Shown piece after piece: positions 45,605 through 57,400 of a stretch of DNA of 64,000 nucleotides. Under the pieces are notes generated by a model. It had not been told where the DNA came from. It saw only the letters and a program-made list of their open reading frames with translations, and searched no databases. The DNA comes from Protonemura montana (Eukaryota > Arthropoda > Insecta > Plecoptera > Nemouridae). The stretch covers positions 28,683,351-28,747,350 of the forward strand of contig OX387604.1 in assembly GCA_947568835.1 (NCBI GenBank), read 5' to 3'. The position numbers were made by a program, and so were the translations under genes. Position 1 is the first letter of the stretch, and every line of letters begins with the position of its first letter.

Positions 45605-46165
45605 CGCAAATATTCATATTCATATTCATATTCTTTATTCCGTAACACTATACAATATAGTATCTGTATGGAACATGTAAAAAAAAAAGTATAAAATAGT
45701 AAGATGTAAAATATATGTAAATCAAATATAAATTATAAATTTAGAGCTCAAGAAATTCTCTAATGGTATAAAATGGGTGATTAAGTAAAAATGACTTAAC
45801 AATACTTTTAAAGTTATTTGAAGTTGGCCCCCTTGGCGTACATTCAGATAGTTTATTAAAAATTAAAGAACACATGTATTTAGGGTTTTTTTCGGAAAAA
45901 CTAAGGTTCGTAGTAGGTAATAATATTTTATTTTCTGATCGTGTAAAGTAATTGTGTCTTTGTGAGACTAGAGGGAAAAGAACTCGATTGTTATTTACAA
46001 AAAGAGCTGCTTCTAAAATGTATATATTGATTACAGTTAAAATCTTCAGTTTTATAAAAAGATCTCGACATGGGTGGCGTCGGGGAACTCCAGCCAATTT
46101 CCGTACGGCCCTTTTCTGAAGAATGAGAACTCTTCTCGTTAGCGGATCACAACCCCAAATCTCTT
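45605..46165 (-). mobile_element. Jockey-like non-LTR retrotransposon, 3' end fragment
   Basis: On the minus strand WGCDPLTRRVLILQKRAVRK and LAGVPRRHPCRDLFIKLKIL correspond to the region after the reverse transcriptase (compare [20 protein letters not shown] in the 36.5 kb relic). The frame then stays open to IREFLEL near 45,741. The 3' end has a (TATGAA)n tail at 45,611-45,635. It is truncated at the 5' side just before WGCDP. It is a different subfamily from the 36.5 kb copy, given the low identity and different tail. Confidence 0.75.
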
Positions 46166-46817
46166 AATCTCTTAAATGCAGAGCATATTTGAAAAACACA
46201 TAACAAAATTCATCGCGTCACCCATGGTGTCACTTACAGCATTTAATAGCATCCAACACATTTAAAATTTTAATTGACTTGCATTTTTTTGCTTAACTAT
46301 GACCAGAGTTCTGTCACAAAGTTTTCAGATGATCGTTTCTATTTCTTTCTATAGTAATGCCATGTAAGGCGTAGAGGGACTAAGGAAAAATCTGTCATTT
46401 CGATGTTTTCGAAAATACCGCCAAACGGAGTACCCAAAATGTCTATATACTTATAAAGCGAGTCTTAACCATTTCATTTCTCGATCAAGCTACTTCTTGT
46501 AGCCTCGGCACCAAATTTCTTTTGTTCTATAATGTACTCTCCAACCCCTCGTCTTACAATAAAATGAAAATATTTTTTTCCTTAATATTTCATTAAAAAC
46601 TCACGTCTTTTTTAATTCTATCAGCATTAAATTAACGAATAATAATTACTGAATGGTTTTAGTAATGTATCATAACTTGTGTTATTTACGTAACCAGCCA
46701 ATCACCGACCATTGGAGAGCTCGGAGACCGCGCCATCTTAAGTTTTTGAACAAAGCCTATAGAACAGTAGCATCGCTTCAGCCAGTTCACCGTGTAGCTT
46801 GAGTGAGTAAAGTCAAG
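46166..46817. other. Upstream region of the prothymosin-like gene
   Basis: AT-rich, with a slightly GC-richer stretch around 46,690-46,800 (ACCAGCCAATCACCGACC contains a CCAAT box, and GAGACCGCGCCATCTT follows) that probably includes promoter and 5' UTR. No other gene seen. Confidence 0.4.
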
Positions 46818-49800
46818 ATGAGTTCGAAGGATAATAACACTGAAGTTGCCGTGGAAAAAGTTGGCGATCACGATAAAGTTATCGCTGATGCCAAGTCGGA
46901 AGTGAAGGGAATCAAAAGGCCGTCAGAGGTGAGTTATATTTCGTCTAAAAATATAAATATTCCGCGGTCTTCACTCGTGGGCATAGTAATGGCTGACGCT
47001 TCCAATAACATGTATTTTGTAACACTTCTCTTTCGCTATTTCCCAGCACACATGTCTCACCTAAGTTACAGCTCTCAACTCAAATCTGGTGTTTTCGTTT
47101 GTTGTTGGTCTCGTTGCTTTTTTATTTCTAACAGTCTATTTCTTAGCCACCTAATTACTGATGCTAAAGCGCTTTGGGGCCATGTGGAAATGCCGGCCGG
47201 GAGCTTGAGGTGGAATCGTGCCATATCTATCATATTTGTGCTCGTATCTCGTTCAAGCCGATTCTAACTTAGCCGTTTGTTATTAATTGAAGTAATTTAT
47301 TGTTTCTCATGATTACGGCATGAACTTTATTTCTAAAACTTGGTTTAGGCTTACGCTGGGCCTGGCGTCCCGCGCTTGCATTAAATTTGTACCTTGATGG
47401 AGGGTACTTACATTTATTTTTGAAAATGGCGGTCTTTCGATTTCAAGGGCTTTTGGTAGTAGAGGCTAGGTGAGAATCAATAGTAAAGTGGGCAGGAAGC
47501 CTCAAGTGAGGCTATAATGATAGTAATGTAACACATTTTTGATACTAAATAGGTTTTAGTGAACTGATAATCCTTGTTAACCAGCAAGCGACTAGCGCAG
47601 CCACAATTTTCTTTCTAATGTAATGGCACGCGTATTTTTAAGTCGGTTGCCTGCCGTATTTGTTTGCCGCCGCGTGCGGCGTTTGAACATGACGATGAGG
47701 TATTGAAAAGTAATCCGGAATAGTGTGCCATGTCGGCGTGCCGGGTGCCGGCGTGCCGGGTGTCGGCGTGCCGGGTGCCGGCCGGCTTATTTGTTTATCT
47801 GCGCGAGCCGCGCGGTAGCGATGTGTATGAGGGTGTCGAGCACTTGTGCATGACGCCGGTCGCCGGCGCTCTTAGTAGAGAGCCGGCAGGCTTTGGAAGG
47901 GGCGTTGACCTTCACATCCGAATCGGATCCCTACTCTCTTGTGGTTTTCTTCGTCGCCACTTTTGTAATGTGGGGAAAGAGGGGATTCCGGACGCGCTTA
48001 AAGATAAGCCGAAAATCCGAAAATAGTTAATAGTACAAATTTTTGCGATTGTTTCTTTTTGGCTACGTTTTTGATATTTATTTCCGATAGGACACTTGTC
48101 ATTCTTCACAATTGTGTGGAGGGGCATCGTTCCCGCTCAAATCCCGGGATTCGTACTGGTTTCGAGCAGATGGTTTTCTGCTTGTGCCTTTTCCTCCCCT
48201 TTTGGGTCGTCAGTTCTTTTCTCTCCAGCCCCTTATCACGTGGTTGTTCAGGCATTTGGTGCGGGACGCGGGAATAGGGTTCAAAGGATACAACTGTACA
48301 AATGTAAGGGGGTGATGGTATTGCTGTGAAACGGCCGGTGTCATCGACCAATAGGAGCTGCTTATCGGGCAGAGGGACGGACGAAGCTAGCCTCGTGACG
48401 GGTTCCAGATATTGTTTACTACTATACTACACGAATACACCGAAAACCTCTTCCCGCCTTCTTACCACCTTCGGTCTCTCTCGTCCCCCCTCTTGTTTCA
48501 CGCCGACCTATGTGTCTCATTCACTTCCACTAGCTCTTGCTATCTTTTTACAAACTAAATGTTTATTCCTGTTCCGTGTTCATAATCGGCGGGCGTAGCG
48601 GTCAAGTCAGAAAACAAACTTCAGTGAGAGTTTCTTTAATCTGTTGTTGCTTAGCATGGGCTTTAACCGAACTGGGGTATACATTATCAGGAGCAACCAG
48701 TTTGAACGACCAATATTTCATTTTTATACATGTCCCATTATGTGTATCAATTAAGATAAAGATCAGACTCAAATCTTGTGGCCAGCAAGTAGTTACTTCT
48801 AACTGGAATTTGTTTGTCATTTGATTTGAATCTGCAATGACTAGCTACATGGACAGTTTTTTTGTGGGCTTTCCTTTTGCATTCCTATCAGTGGTGTGAA
48901 GTCTTGCATCAGGCTGGAATCTATCATGCACACTTTGAAATGTTGGAAGGGTAATTAATTTCTTATTCCCATGCCTTGCATTATTGATGGCTCGGTGTCA
49001 ACAGCCACAGAAAATCAATGACAATGTCATGCTGATGGTGATATGTATTTGTTTGGCTGCAAGCCTGAATAGGCTATTGTCATTATCATTATTTTGAGAG
49101 AAAAAAAAAACGTAAAAATCATTGGTTGGTTAGGGTTTCCCTCTCTCTGACTCTCTTACTGTTACTGAAGAGTACCAGATCTTCTAAATGCCCAGGCATT
49201 GCAGCATGTCTTCTTAGTGTGATTTTAAACTGATGACTAATCTGTTCCCTTTTCCACCAGGCCAAAAGCGAAGATGTGAAGAAGCAAAAGAAAGAAGAAA
49301 ATGGCGAAGAAGATGACGTAGACGACGAGGAGGATGTTGAGGGAGAGGAAGAGGAAGAGGAAGATGAACTCCCTGAAGGCGAGGAAGAGCTCGACGAAGG
49401 TGAAGGTGAGCGTAGGCTAGAGCGGTGTAGTAGTCATCTAGTTAGGGGGGGGGGGGTTATTTTTCTATTTGGTCTGAATCGTGGAAAGTTATTCAAAGGG
49501 CTATTGTACTTATGGAACCAGACTGTAATAAAAAAATTAACAGCGTCTAATTTTTGTTAGTAATAGTCTCCCTGCACGTAATTGGGACGTGTTGAAAGAG
49601 CATTTTCTGTTGTAAGATGGTTTTTTTTTTTTTTTTTTAAATATTGGTTGAACGATGGTGTATGCCTTAATTTTACCTACATTAATTTTGAATGGTTTCC
49701 AAATAGCACGAAGCGGTCAAAGGGACTGTGGCAAGGCCGCTAAAGTTGCGGGTTTTTTCTGTTTCAGAGGAGGAAGAAGATGAGGGTGATGGTGAAGGAG

Positions 49801-49829
49801 AAGGCGACGATGACGATGAAGATGTGTAA
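46818..49829 (+). CDS. PTMA: Prothymosin-alpha-like acidic nuclear protein
   Basis: Three exons: 46818-46928, 49261-49405, 49768-49829, giving 105 residues. The first ~37 residues are mixed (MSSKDNNTEVAVEKVGDHDK). A lysine-rich segment around residues 31-48 (GIKRPSEAKSEDVKKQKK) spans the first junction and fits a bipartite nuclear localisation signal. From about residue 50 to the end the protein is almost only Glu, Asp and Gly. Prothymosin alpha and parathymosin are intrinsically disordered partners of histone H1 and chromatin. In vertebrate prothymosin the basic signal is C-terminal, so the placement differs here. Intron 1 is 2.3 kb. Low-complexity composition limits certainty, and another acidic nuclear protein is the alternative. 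Confidence 0.75.
46929..49260 (+). other. Intron 1 of the prothymosin-like gene
   Basis: The intron begins GTGAGTTATA and ends TTTTCCACCAG. Its centre (about 47,640-48,000) is GC-rich, unlike the surroundings, with short repeats of GTGCCGGGTGCCGGC at 47,738-47,785. It could hold regulatory sequence or an alternative first exon. No conserved coding frame is seen. Confidence 0.5.
49406..49767 (+). other. Intron 2 of the prothymosin-like gene
   Basis: Begins GTGAGCGTAG and ends TCTGTTTCAG. Contains a 12-nt G run at 49,445-49,456 and a T run at about 49,620-49,638. Confidence 0.7.
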
Positions 49830-50728
49830 AAGATGTAGAGCCAGAGACTTAACGTTAATAAGAAGAATTCAAAGTGGGGTGCTTTCCTGCCTCGCCCGGC
49901 TAAAGCTTGCGACTACGGAGTGACAAAGCCTGATCGGACTATGCTCATCTCGACTCGATTTCATTCGTTTGGATATCCTCGACAAGGCGTGTGCAGCGTT
50001 GCAAACTAGTCTCGGCAGCTCGGAAACAGAAGGGAGTTTGGGTCAGTGTTTTCATCACGCTCGAACAGTGATTTTAATATTTACTCGAATTGTTCCTTGC
50101 CTTTCGGTTATAGTACTCTCACTCTCTATCTACAAGTTTTAATCTGGGCAGACTCATTTCAGGGGCAATTTTACTATCATTTGTGTATGTCGAAATTAAG
50201 ATTAGAATTCATTTTAAATCGTAGGATGTTGTGATTTTTCCTTGGAAAATGGCCCCTCAATTTGACTTAATCTGGGAATTGGTTACGGTGCCCCACAAAA
50301 GTACTTTGATATCTTCAACAAATTTGAATTGCGAATGTGTGTGTATTTTTTAGTTGTGAACGGAACAATATTTTATAACTGAATACTTCTGTTTTTTAAT
50401 AATCTGCTATGGGGTCTTTTTTTTTTAGTGTTTATTATCTGAAATTTGGTTGTACATCATACTGTATCATAGAATTAGAAATTTTTGTATTGTGACTACG
50501 AACTTAAGCCCCAGTTTTCTGTACAAATATGATAAAAGGGAAACATTGAAACCTCAGCAACGAATGGATCTGACCACCCCTTGAAGAATGTGCAGAAATT
50601 TCGTAACAGCAAGACAGGCAATAACATACCGTACCTAATATTGAAATACAAAACTGTAATTTGTAGAACAAACTGTTCATATTTGGATTCTGTTGGAAAC
50701 AAAAAATGCCAGATTTAACAGAAAATCG

Positions 50729-50734
50729 AATAAA
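50729..50734 (+). other. Probable poly(A) signal of the prothymosin-like gene
   Basis: AATAAA about 900 bp after the stop codon. The intervening sequence has no other clear hexamer that I found and no gene, so it would be a long 3' UTR. A later AATAAA occurs near 51,282. Confidence 0.45.
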
Positions 50735-52149
50735 AAAATACACTTCTATATAATCATTTGCGTTTGATATTATTTTCATCAAAAATTGATCTTGTTGCGG
50801 ATCGGAGAAGTTGTGTGGAATCTTTCACTTCTGACCTGCAGATTCCAGCCAACGACAGCAAGGCTCATTCCATGAATATTTATTTCAAGTTACTTTTGAG
50901 TGAAGAGTGTTTGATGAGACTTGAAACTATTGTTCTGCCTGTCAATGGGAACTTGCGGGTGCTTAATTGGGTGTTGAGATGACTGTTCATTAAATCTTTG
51001 TCATATAATGTAGTTATCAGTTGTATTTCAAGAAGTAACTTGCATTGGCTGCTGCTGGCAAACAGAACTATAATTTTAATTCTATCGATCCTTTCTGTAA
51101 GTATGAAGTATACCGTAACATGCCTGTGAATATTAAGGCTTGTCTTTTTGTAACTAATGACATGTCAATATGATAGGATTAACAAGATTAATACACTTAA
51201 TCAACAATCATATGCCAGCAACTTGTATACAATTTGGAGAGATACATTTTTTATGAATACATTGTATGTTTTTTTCCTCCCCAAATAAAGGTTGTAGTAG
51301 CACCAGAATATTTTGTTCACTTCTCATCAGATTTGCTCGAGGCATATGTGAAACTTGTTTGCCATGCAAATCAAAGTGGTAGGTACATTGCAATAAATAA
51401 TTTATCATTGAAACAATTAAATGCCTGCGTTTTTGCATCGGCGGCAGGTTAAATTTCCGTAGGAAGGAAATTAATTACTAATTTGCATTTCATCTTCAGA
51501 TGTTCCATTTATTTCCTCTGCTGGTTGCCACTATGGGAGCATTTTGCAAAGTTCTAATTATGTCCCCTTGTGATCAGAATGTCGTTCTTTTTGCTTTTAT
51601 TTTGAACAGTTCACTAAAAACAATTCCTTCAACGGCTTGAATGAAGTTAAATCGTACAATTTATATCATATTTTAAAGAAATTCTTTAAGTGAGAGGTAA
51701 TCGTCGGTCAGCTAGAGGCTGCGTGGGTCAAGCTTAAAGCTAGCTCTGCTGGAAGTTAGTCTTGGTCCAGTAGGTAGGTGGTTAAAAAAGCTGCAATGGG
51801 ATGCTGCTAGTCTGCACTGCTGATGTGGTCGCTGCCCTACACTTATTTCCACTGTTTTCCCTCAGCTGGGGTTATTCCTTGTCTACACGCAAGCTTCCTA
51901 TGTAGAGTAGCACAAGCGTATATGAATAGAGTATGAGTAGCATGAGTATATGCTTGATTAGAACTGCAAACAACATGATCTTCAGTCCCAGCATGGCCCT
52001 CAGGATTTGTTTCTGTGCCCTGAAGGCTCGGTTGCTGTTAAATGCCTGTCGAGAGCTAATTGATCCCGTGGCAAAGTAAACTAGTCACACAGTCACGAAT
52101 GGTGTATTCGGCCGTAGCTAGCTGTTTTACCACTTATTCGATGTACGAA
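50735..52149. other. Gene-free intergenic stretch
   Basis: No supported gene. The distal part from about 51,700 may be the 3' continuation of the decayed retrotransposon at 52,150-52,970, but I could not read protein there. Confidence 0.4.
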
Positions 52150-52970
52150 CCCCTACTGCTAGACCCAGGAACCTGACCCTGAACTTGTTATCCAAGTTAA
52201 CATCTTCAATCCTCGAGCAAGGCTCTTGCTCAAGTCTAGTTAAGGTTGAGTTTCAACTTGTTTTGGGCAAGCCAGTCAGCCAGGATCTTGTGCACACCAA
52301 CCCACTGTTCAGCCGTCTACCAAGGCGGCACTTGAGTTGTCAGCGTACTAGATGACTTGCCTGTTTCCCACCAGCGATGTTATGGGTCAGGTAATTTACC
52401 CAGAGCTAGAACAGCAATGGACTGAGAATCAAGCCCTGATAGATGCTGATGCCCTGAGTTTGACACGCTATCTGCGACCAATTACGTAAGATCAAAGCCA
52501 AGACCCAGACACCCCGAGGTGCTGTATCGTTCTTGTTTTCTGTTAAGCTTCGTTATTTAAGGAATCAAATGCTTTTGTCGGGTCACGTAGGACAGTGTCA
52601 ACATTCCTAATTTGTACCAAGCCTTCAGAACTTTTAGCACCAGTTGAGCAGCTGCCGTCTTGGAGGAACGCCCATCCCTAAAGTTGTCCTGGTCCTCCGA
52701 CCCCAACATGAGTTTTTCATGTATCTTTGCCAAAGACAGAAGCAGCAAAATTAGACGATAGTTATTGTGGTTTGACTGCCTCTTTTTTCAAGGACTGGCT
52801 TCCTTATGGCAGCTCAAACTTGTCTCTTCCCTATGGCTGCAAGGGCAAGAGAAGTTTTCGACATGTCTGAGCAGCTCAGTAATTGACAAGGAACATCGGC
52901 ATTTCATCCCAACCATACGATTTATTTTACCTGCTGGTCTCGATGGTCTTCAGGACCTCTGAGTAGTTGG
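52150..52970 (-). pseudogene. Decayed non-LTR reverse transcriptase
   Basis: Minus-strand fragments in shifting frames follow the order of a LINE reverse transcriptase: KKRGSQTTIT, then SLAKIHEKLMLGSEDQDNFR, DGRSSKTAAAQLVLKVLKAW, then DPTKAFDSLNNEA, then SIYQGLILSPLLF. Several stops and frameshifts interrupt it, and the YADD catalytic motif is not readable. The clade is uncertain (Jockey or CR1 type). Confidence 0.7.
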
Positions 52971-54485
52971 AGCTGGAATGAGTGACACAAATCCCATCAA
53001 AAGCACAGCATTTGTTTAAAACAATTTTGCGTTGGCTGGATCATGTCATACTTAAACTGACGCTTCTTTCTCAAAGTTAGTGGCATTAAAAAGGAAAACG
53101 AAATGTTTGTAACTCCAAGAATGGCTCTCGTCTATACCCACTATGACAGTTTTTGCATCCAACTGTTCACTGAATCCTTGCTATCTTAATACCTAATACC
53201 TAATAACGATCATCAAAGTCTCGGACCCTTAAGCACCAGCTGTGCTTCAAAATGGCACAAAGATTCAGCTCTGGGTAACTCCCATGCTGACAAGAATGCT
53301 GCGGTGTTAGAAAACTTAGGAAGATTGAAGCGTCTTACTACTAAGTAACAAGGCATAGGCCAGTGTACAGTTGGTAAAGTCTGTACTCATATTACCTTCA
53401 GCATGCTAGAAAATATTTTCCAGTACTGGTAGCAGAGCAGGAAGGTGTCCAGCAAAATTAATCATTTTTAGCATGTGGAAAATAACTAGTCATGGTTTCT
53501 CTTTTTATTCATATTATGGTATCCTCACAACAGCTCTTTTTCTCACTACATTTTGACACTTAAAAAAATGCATCCTGTCTTCATTGTAGTCTTCCTTTGT
53601 ATGCTGATAATTGATTTTCAAGATTGGAATCATTTTTAATACTTTGTCTCTGACTGCGGGAATAAATTCCGACCCCCAAGTCTTACCGCGTAGTGGTCTG
53701 CATCTTTAATTCTTGATCAAATCCTTGCTACTAATTGTCAACATTTACGTGCTCCCTTATCCCGAGACAACGCAAAGTAACAGATGCATGCAGTATACTA
53801 TTTCCCCAATTTCAACAATTAAATACTCAAGGTGAAAAACCCTTATATTGGCTATTATTATCTTGGATATTAAAAGTTTAAAGACTTGTTCAAGATCCCC
53901 TAGAATATACTATCAGAATCAAATCCAATCATACTAATTGAGGTTTCCATCTATGAGGTGATTCAATGTGATGCACGCAACAACTTTTTGGAAGGTTGGA
54001 GGATAAAAAAGATCATTAAATGATGCCTTGTCAACATTTAGATAAGGGGATTAACTGTTATGCAGACTCAAGTTTGTGTAAGGAGAAGAGGAAAGTGGAG
54101 TGGTTACTGAAATTATTGAGAGAAGTGAAGAAATGGTTGCAAGTTGTGATAAAAACTGGTTTTAATGGAAAGGGTGCCACAAGACAAAGGTAACAACGAT
54201 GTGCAACTCTTCATGAATGAAAACCAGCATTAAAAGCCTGAATTCAATTAATAGGGTTCTGTACATTTATATCGCCATGCAAGGACCACAAAATAAGCCA
54301 CCAAAGTGGTTTTTGCAAAAAATTTAAAGCACACGCCTAAATTTGTTGTACATTTACTTGCCTCCCTCTAAAGCAAGCATAGAGTTTTAATTGCTGCTGG
54401 CTTTGCCAGGTTTATATAATAACCACTCCACACCTAACCACACCTAACCACAAGAACTGCTTTGCAGAACTTGTGGTCTTTTTTT
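52971..54485. other. Region downstream of the NXF gene
   Basis: Probably contains the NXF 3' untranslated region at its upper-coordinate end. No confident poly(A) hexamer is assigned and no other gene is seen. Confidence 0.35.
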
Positions 54486-57400
54486 TCACGTCCTTCCACG
54501 TAAAGCAATTCGCGGGATTTTCTTAAGCTTGTACATTTCTGTGAATGCGCGGAGAGCATCTATGAATTCCCAGTTCATGTCATCCAAACACCTAGAGACA
54601 AAAAAAAACAATGGTAATTCAAGTTCAACACACTTGCAATATTAGTTTCTAATAACAGCATAATCTGATTGATATATATCATGATGGTTTGCAGTATATA
54701 GAATCATTCATTCATTAAAATTCATTAGTGGGATTTAACAACACCCGCGTTCACAATATGTTCACATGTTCACATGTTCACAATATAACATAATATAATC
54801 TGTGTTATGTTTATTACCTTTAAGACCAGATTTGCCATGCTTAGTTAAATAAAAAACCTGGGGGCAAGATGCAAATGGAACTATCTGACTGGCAGGGGTC
54901 ATGGAGATGCATCTTCAACTGACAGTCCACCATTTTAACCAGACATTGTAAAACTGGCCCTGAATGAATCAGTTACGTGATTCTCTAACCGCTTTCTTCA
55001 ATTTAAACTCTGCGCAAAAACATGGTACATTGACATCCTAGACACCACGGCATTGTGCAAGCAAGGGAAAGAACATATCAGCTGGCCTGGCACGTTATTT
55101 TCAAATGAGTGTGATAGCGATGATGCTTCCAAGAAGTGAACATTTTTTGAATGCTCCGAGGCATCATGAGCCATGGAGAGATAATTTTGAGAGAAGAATA
55201 AGAGTTCACTGCCATTACTAACACCCATTACCGATCATCCTCAAAAAGTAAATTAAGGGAAAAAATTCAGGTGGAAAGGAAGAGGGGGGACTATTCATTG
55301 CCTCCATGGTTTTTCCATGGAATGCCAATGATTCTGATGACTAGTATACTCACTTGCTTGCCCATTCTAGCTTCAAATCTGTCACGTGTGTCATGAGTCT
55401 GACCATCTTCAATTTGTCGTTAGTGGTGATGTTGCTGACTCTGGGTGGACGTAGCGGCCGTTCAACCTTGAACGCCCGTGATACGTCTTCTGTACGCCCG
55501 TTGGAAATGTGAAGCAAATCGTTGGTAATCTGCCACTCCCCCGGTAAAACGCAGACCAAATGGAAGACTCTTGAGAATGATCGTACCAGCGTGGCAGCCT
55601 CTCGAAACACTCCATTCACGTGAATCATCGTACATACTCCCTATGAATAAGAAAATATATGGTTCGATGTCACAAGGGAATGTCTCCTGTTTCAAGCTGG
55701 GGTTCAATGTGTTACGTTTCGATACTGCTCCTGGGAGTCGATTTATAACAACGCAGATGTATAGATATTAGGACATGAAGCGGTGTTACTTCAAGAATTT
55801 GTCTTAAGGTAAGATTTCATCCCATGGAACACATCGCCTACCTATAAACTTCCAATTAATTCAGCAAGTAACCCAAGCCTTGCTAGTAAAACTATAACCC
55901 GCTCATTTTTTTTAGGCAGACTTCATAATATTAAAGAAATTTTATCAGTGGAAGTTTATGTTCAGACCCTTCACAACAAATTATTCTAGTCAGTTTTGCT
56001 CCCCATGACTTCTTTGATCCTCTTATTGCAATAGCTTTTTAACTGGCATGCTTCACAATGCATTCAAAACTGGATACATTTGAATTTGATGTTTAGAAAA
56101 AGTCGTCTCAAATGATAAACTACAAGGTCATATAGTTTACTGTTTTCAGAGCAAAGCCAAATTTGTCGCTGCAAGAAATGTGTAGCACGAGTTGAGAGCA
56201 TCCTGGGAACTACGGTAAGTTTTATAATGGAGGTCTGATATAGCCAAACAAAAAGACCATAAGAGCCAGTTCAAATTGCAATACCATAAGCATTCAAAAC
56301 TGTATTTGAATCTTTGATTCTTTATTCCACAGAGAGGCTTTGACCCAAAACTGTTCGATAAACTTACAAGAAAGATTGGAACGTCTACAGAGAATGTAGA
56401 CATATCGTGCTCCGTTTTAGGCAAACTGCAGAGTTTTTTCAATATTGCATCTTGTCCTGCATGCACAAGGTGTTGTGTCTTGGAATAGTCTGACAGCTTG
56501 AGTAGATTCCGGCTCTCACTCAAGTATGGCAGGAGATTGGCTGTAGAAGAAGTGCTCTGTCCTGCAGAAACAAGATCGGTTATTTTTATTACCTATTTGC
56601 TTGTACTGTTTCTCGTCAAAGACAAGAAATTCGTCGAAAGAAAAATAGAAAAGATCGCCTGCGATTTCATGCCGTGATTAACAAATGTGGTTATATTTTG
56701 TGGTTTTTTGGTTAATGCTCATTTGTGAAGGGTTTTTAGTCCTAAAAAGGACTTCTCCCAAAGTTTCGACAGATATCTCTCTGCCATTTTCAGGGTGAGA
56801 CAGGGTTAGTCCTTTTGAGGACGAAAAACCCTTCACAAAAGAGCTCTAACCAAAAAACCACAGAACTCATATACCAACGGCTCTAAAAAACCTCAAAGAA
56901 ACCAAATTTGATTCACAAAGTGCAGCATTGCAGTCTAGTCGACAGAAACGTTCCAAATCCCCAAGAAAATAACCTTCATCTAGTGTCATTCCTTGCTTCT
57001 CAAAGCCCATGAGAAGATAATAGCGCTTTACATGGTAAGGTAATGTCAGATTTCATTCAACTTTTGATGTACAAACTTTTTTCAAAGTTTACCTTATCTT
57101 ATTCTAACAGGACCTTATCTTACCAGGAATGTATGTGCAGGTCAAGGAAAACCGGGCATTATAATGGTAGATTCCATTGAGCTTCCGTCTGTTTGGTTGA
57201 TCATATAACCGGAAGAAGTGCTCGACGAAAGTGTCAGCAAGAGGTCCAGCTTGCGGGTGAATTAGGTAGTTTCTTCGTGCTCGTGGAGTACCTTCCGGTC
57301 GTAGCTTCACGCCATCCTTGGTGACGGAAATAGTGCGAGGAAACAATTTAATTTGCTACCTACTTGCGTGGTTGTTGGTAGATATGTTCCTTAAGACAAG

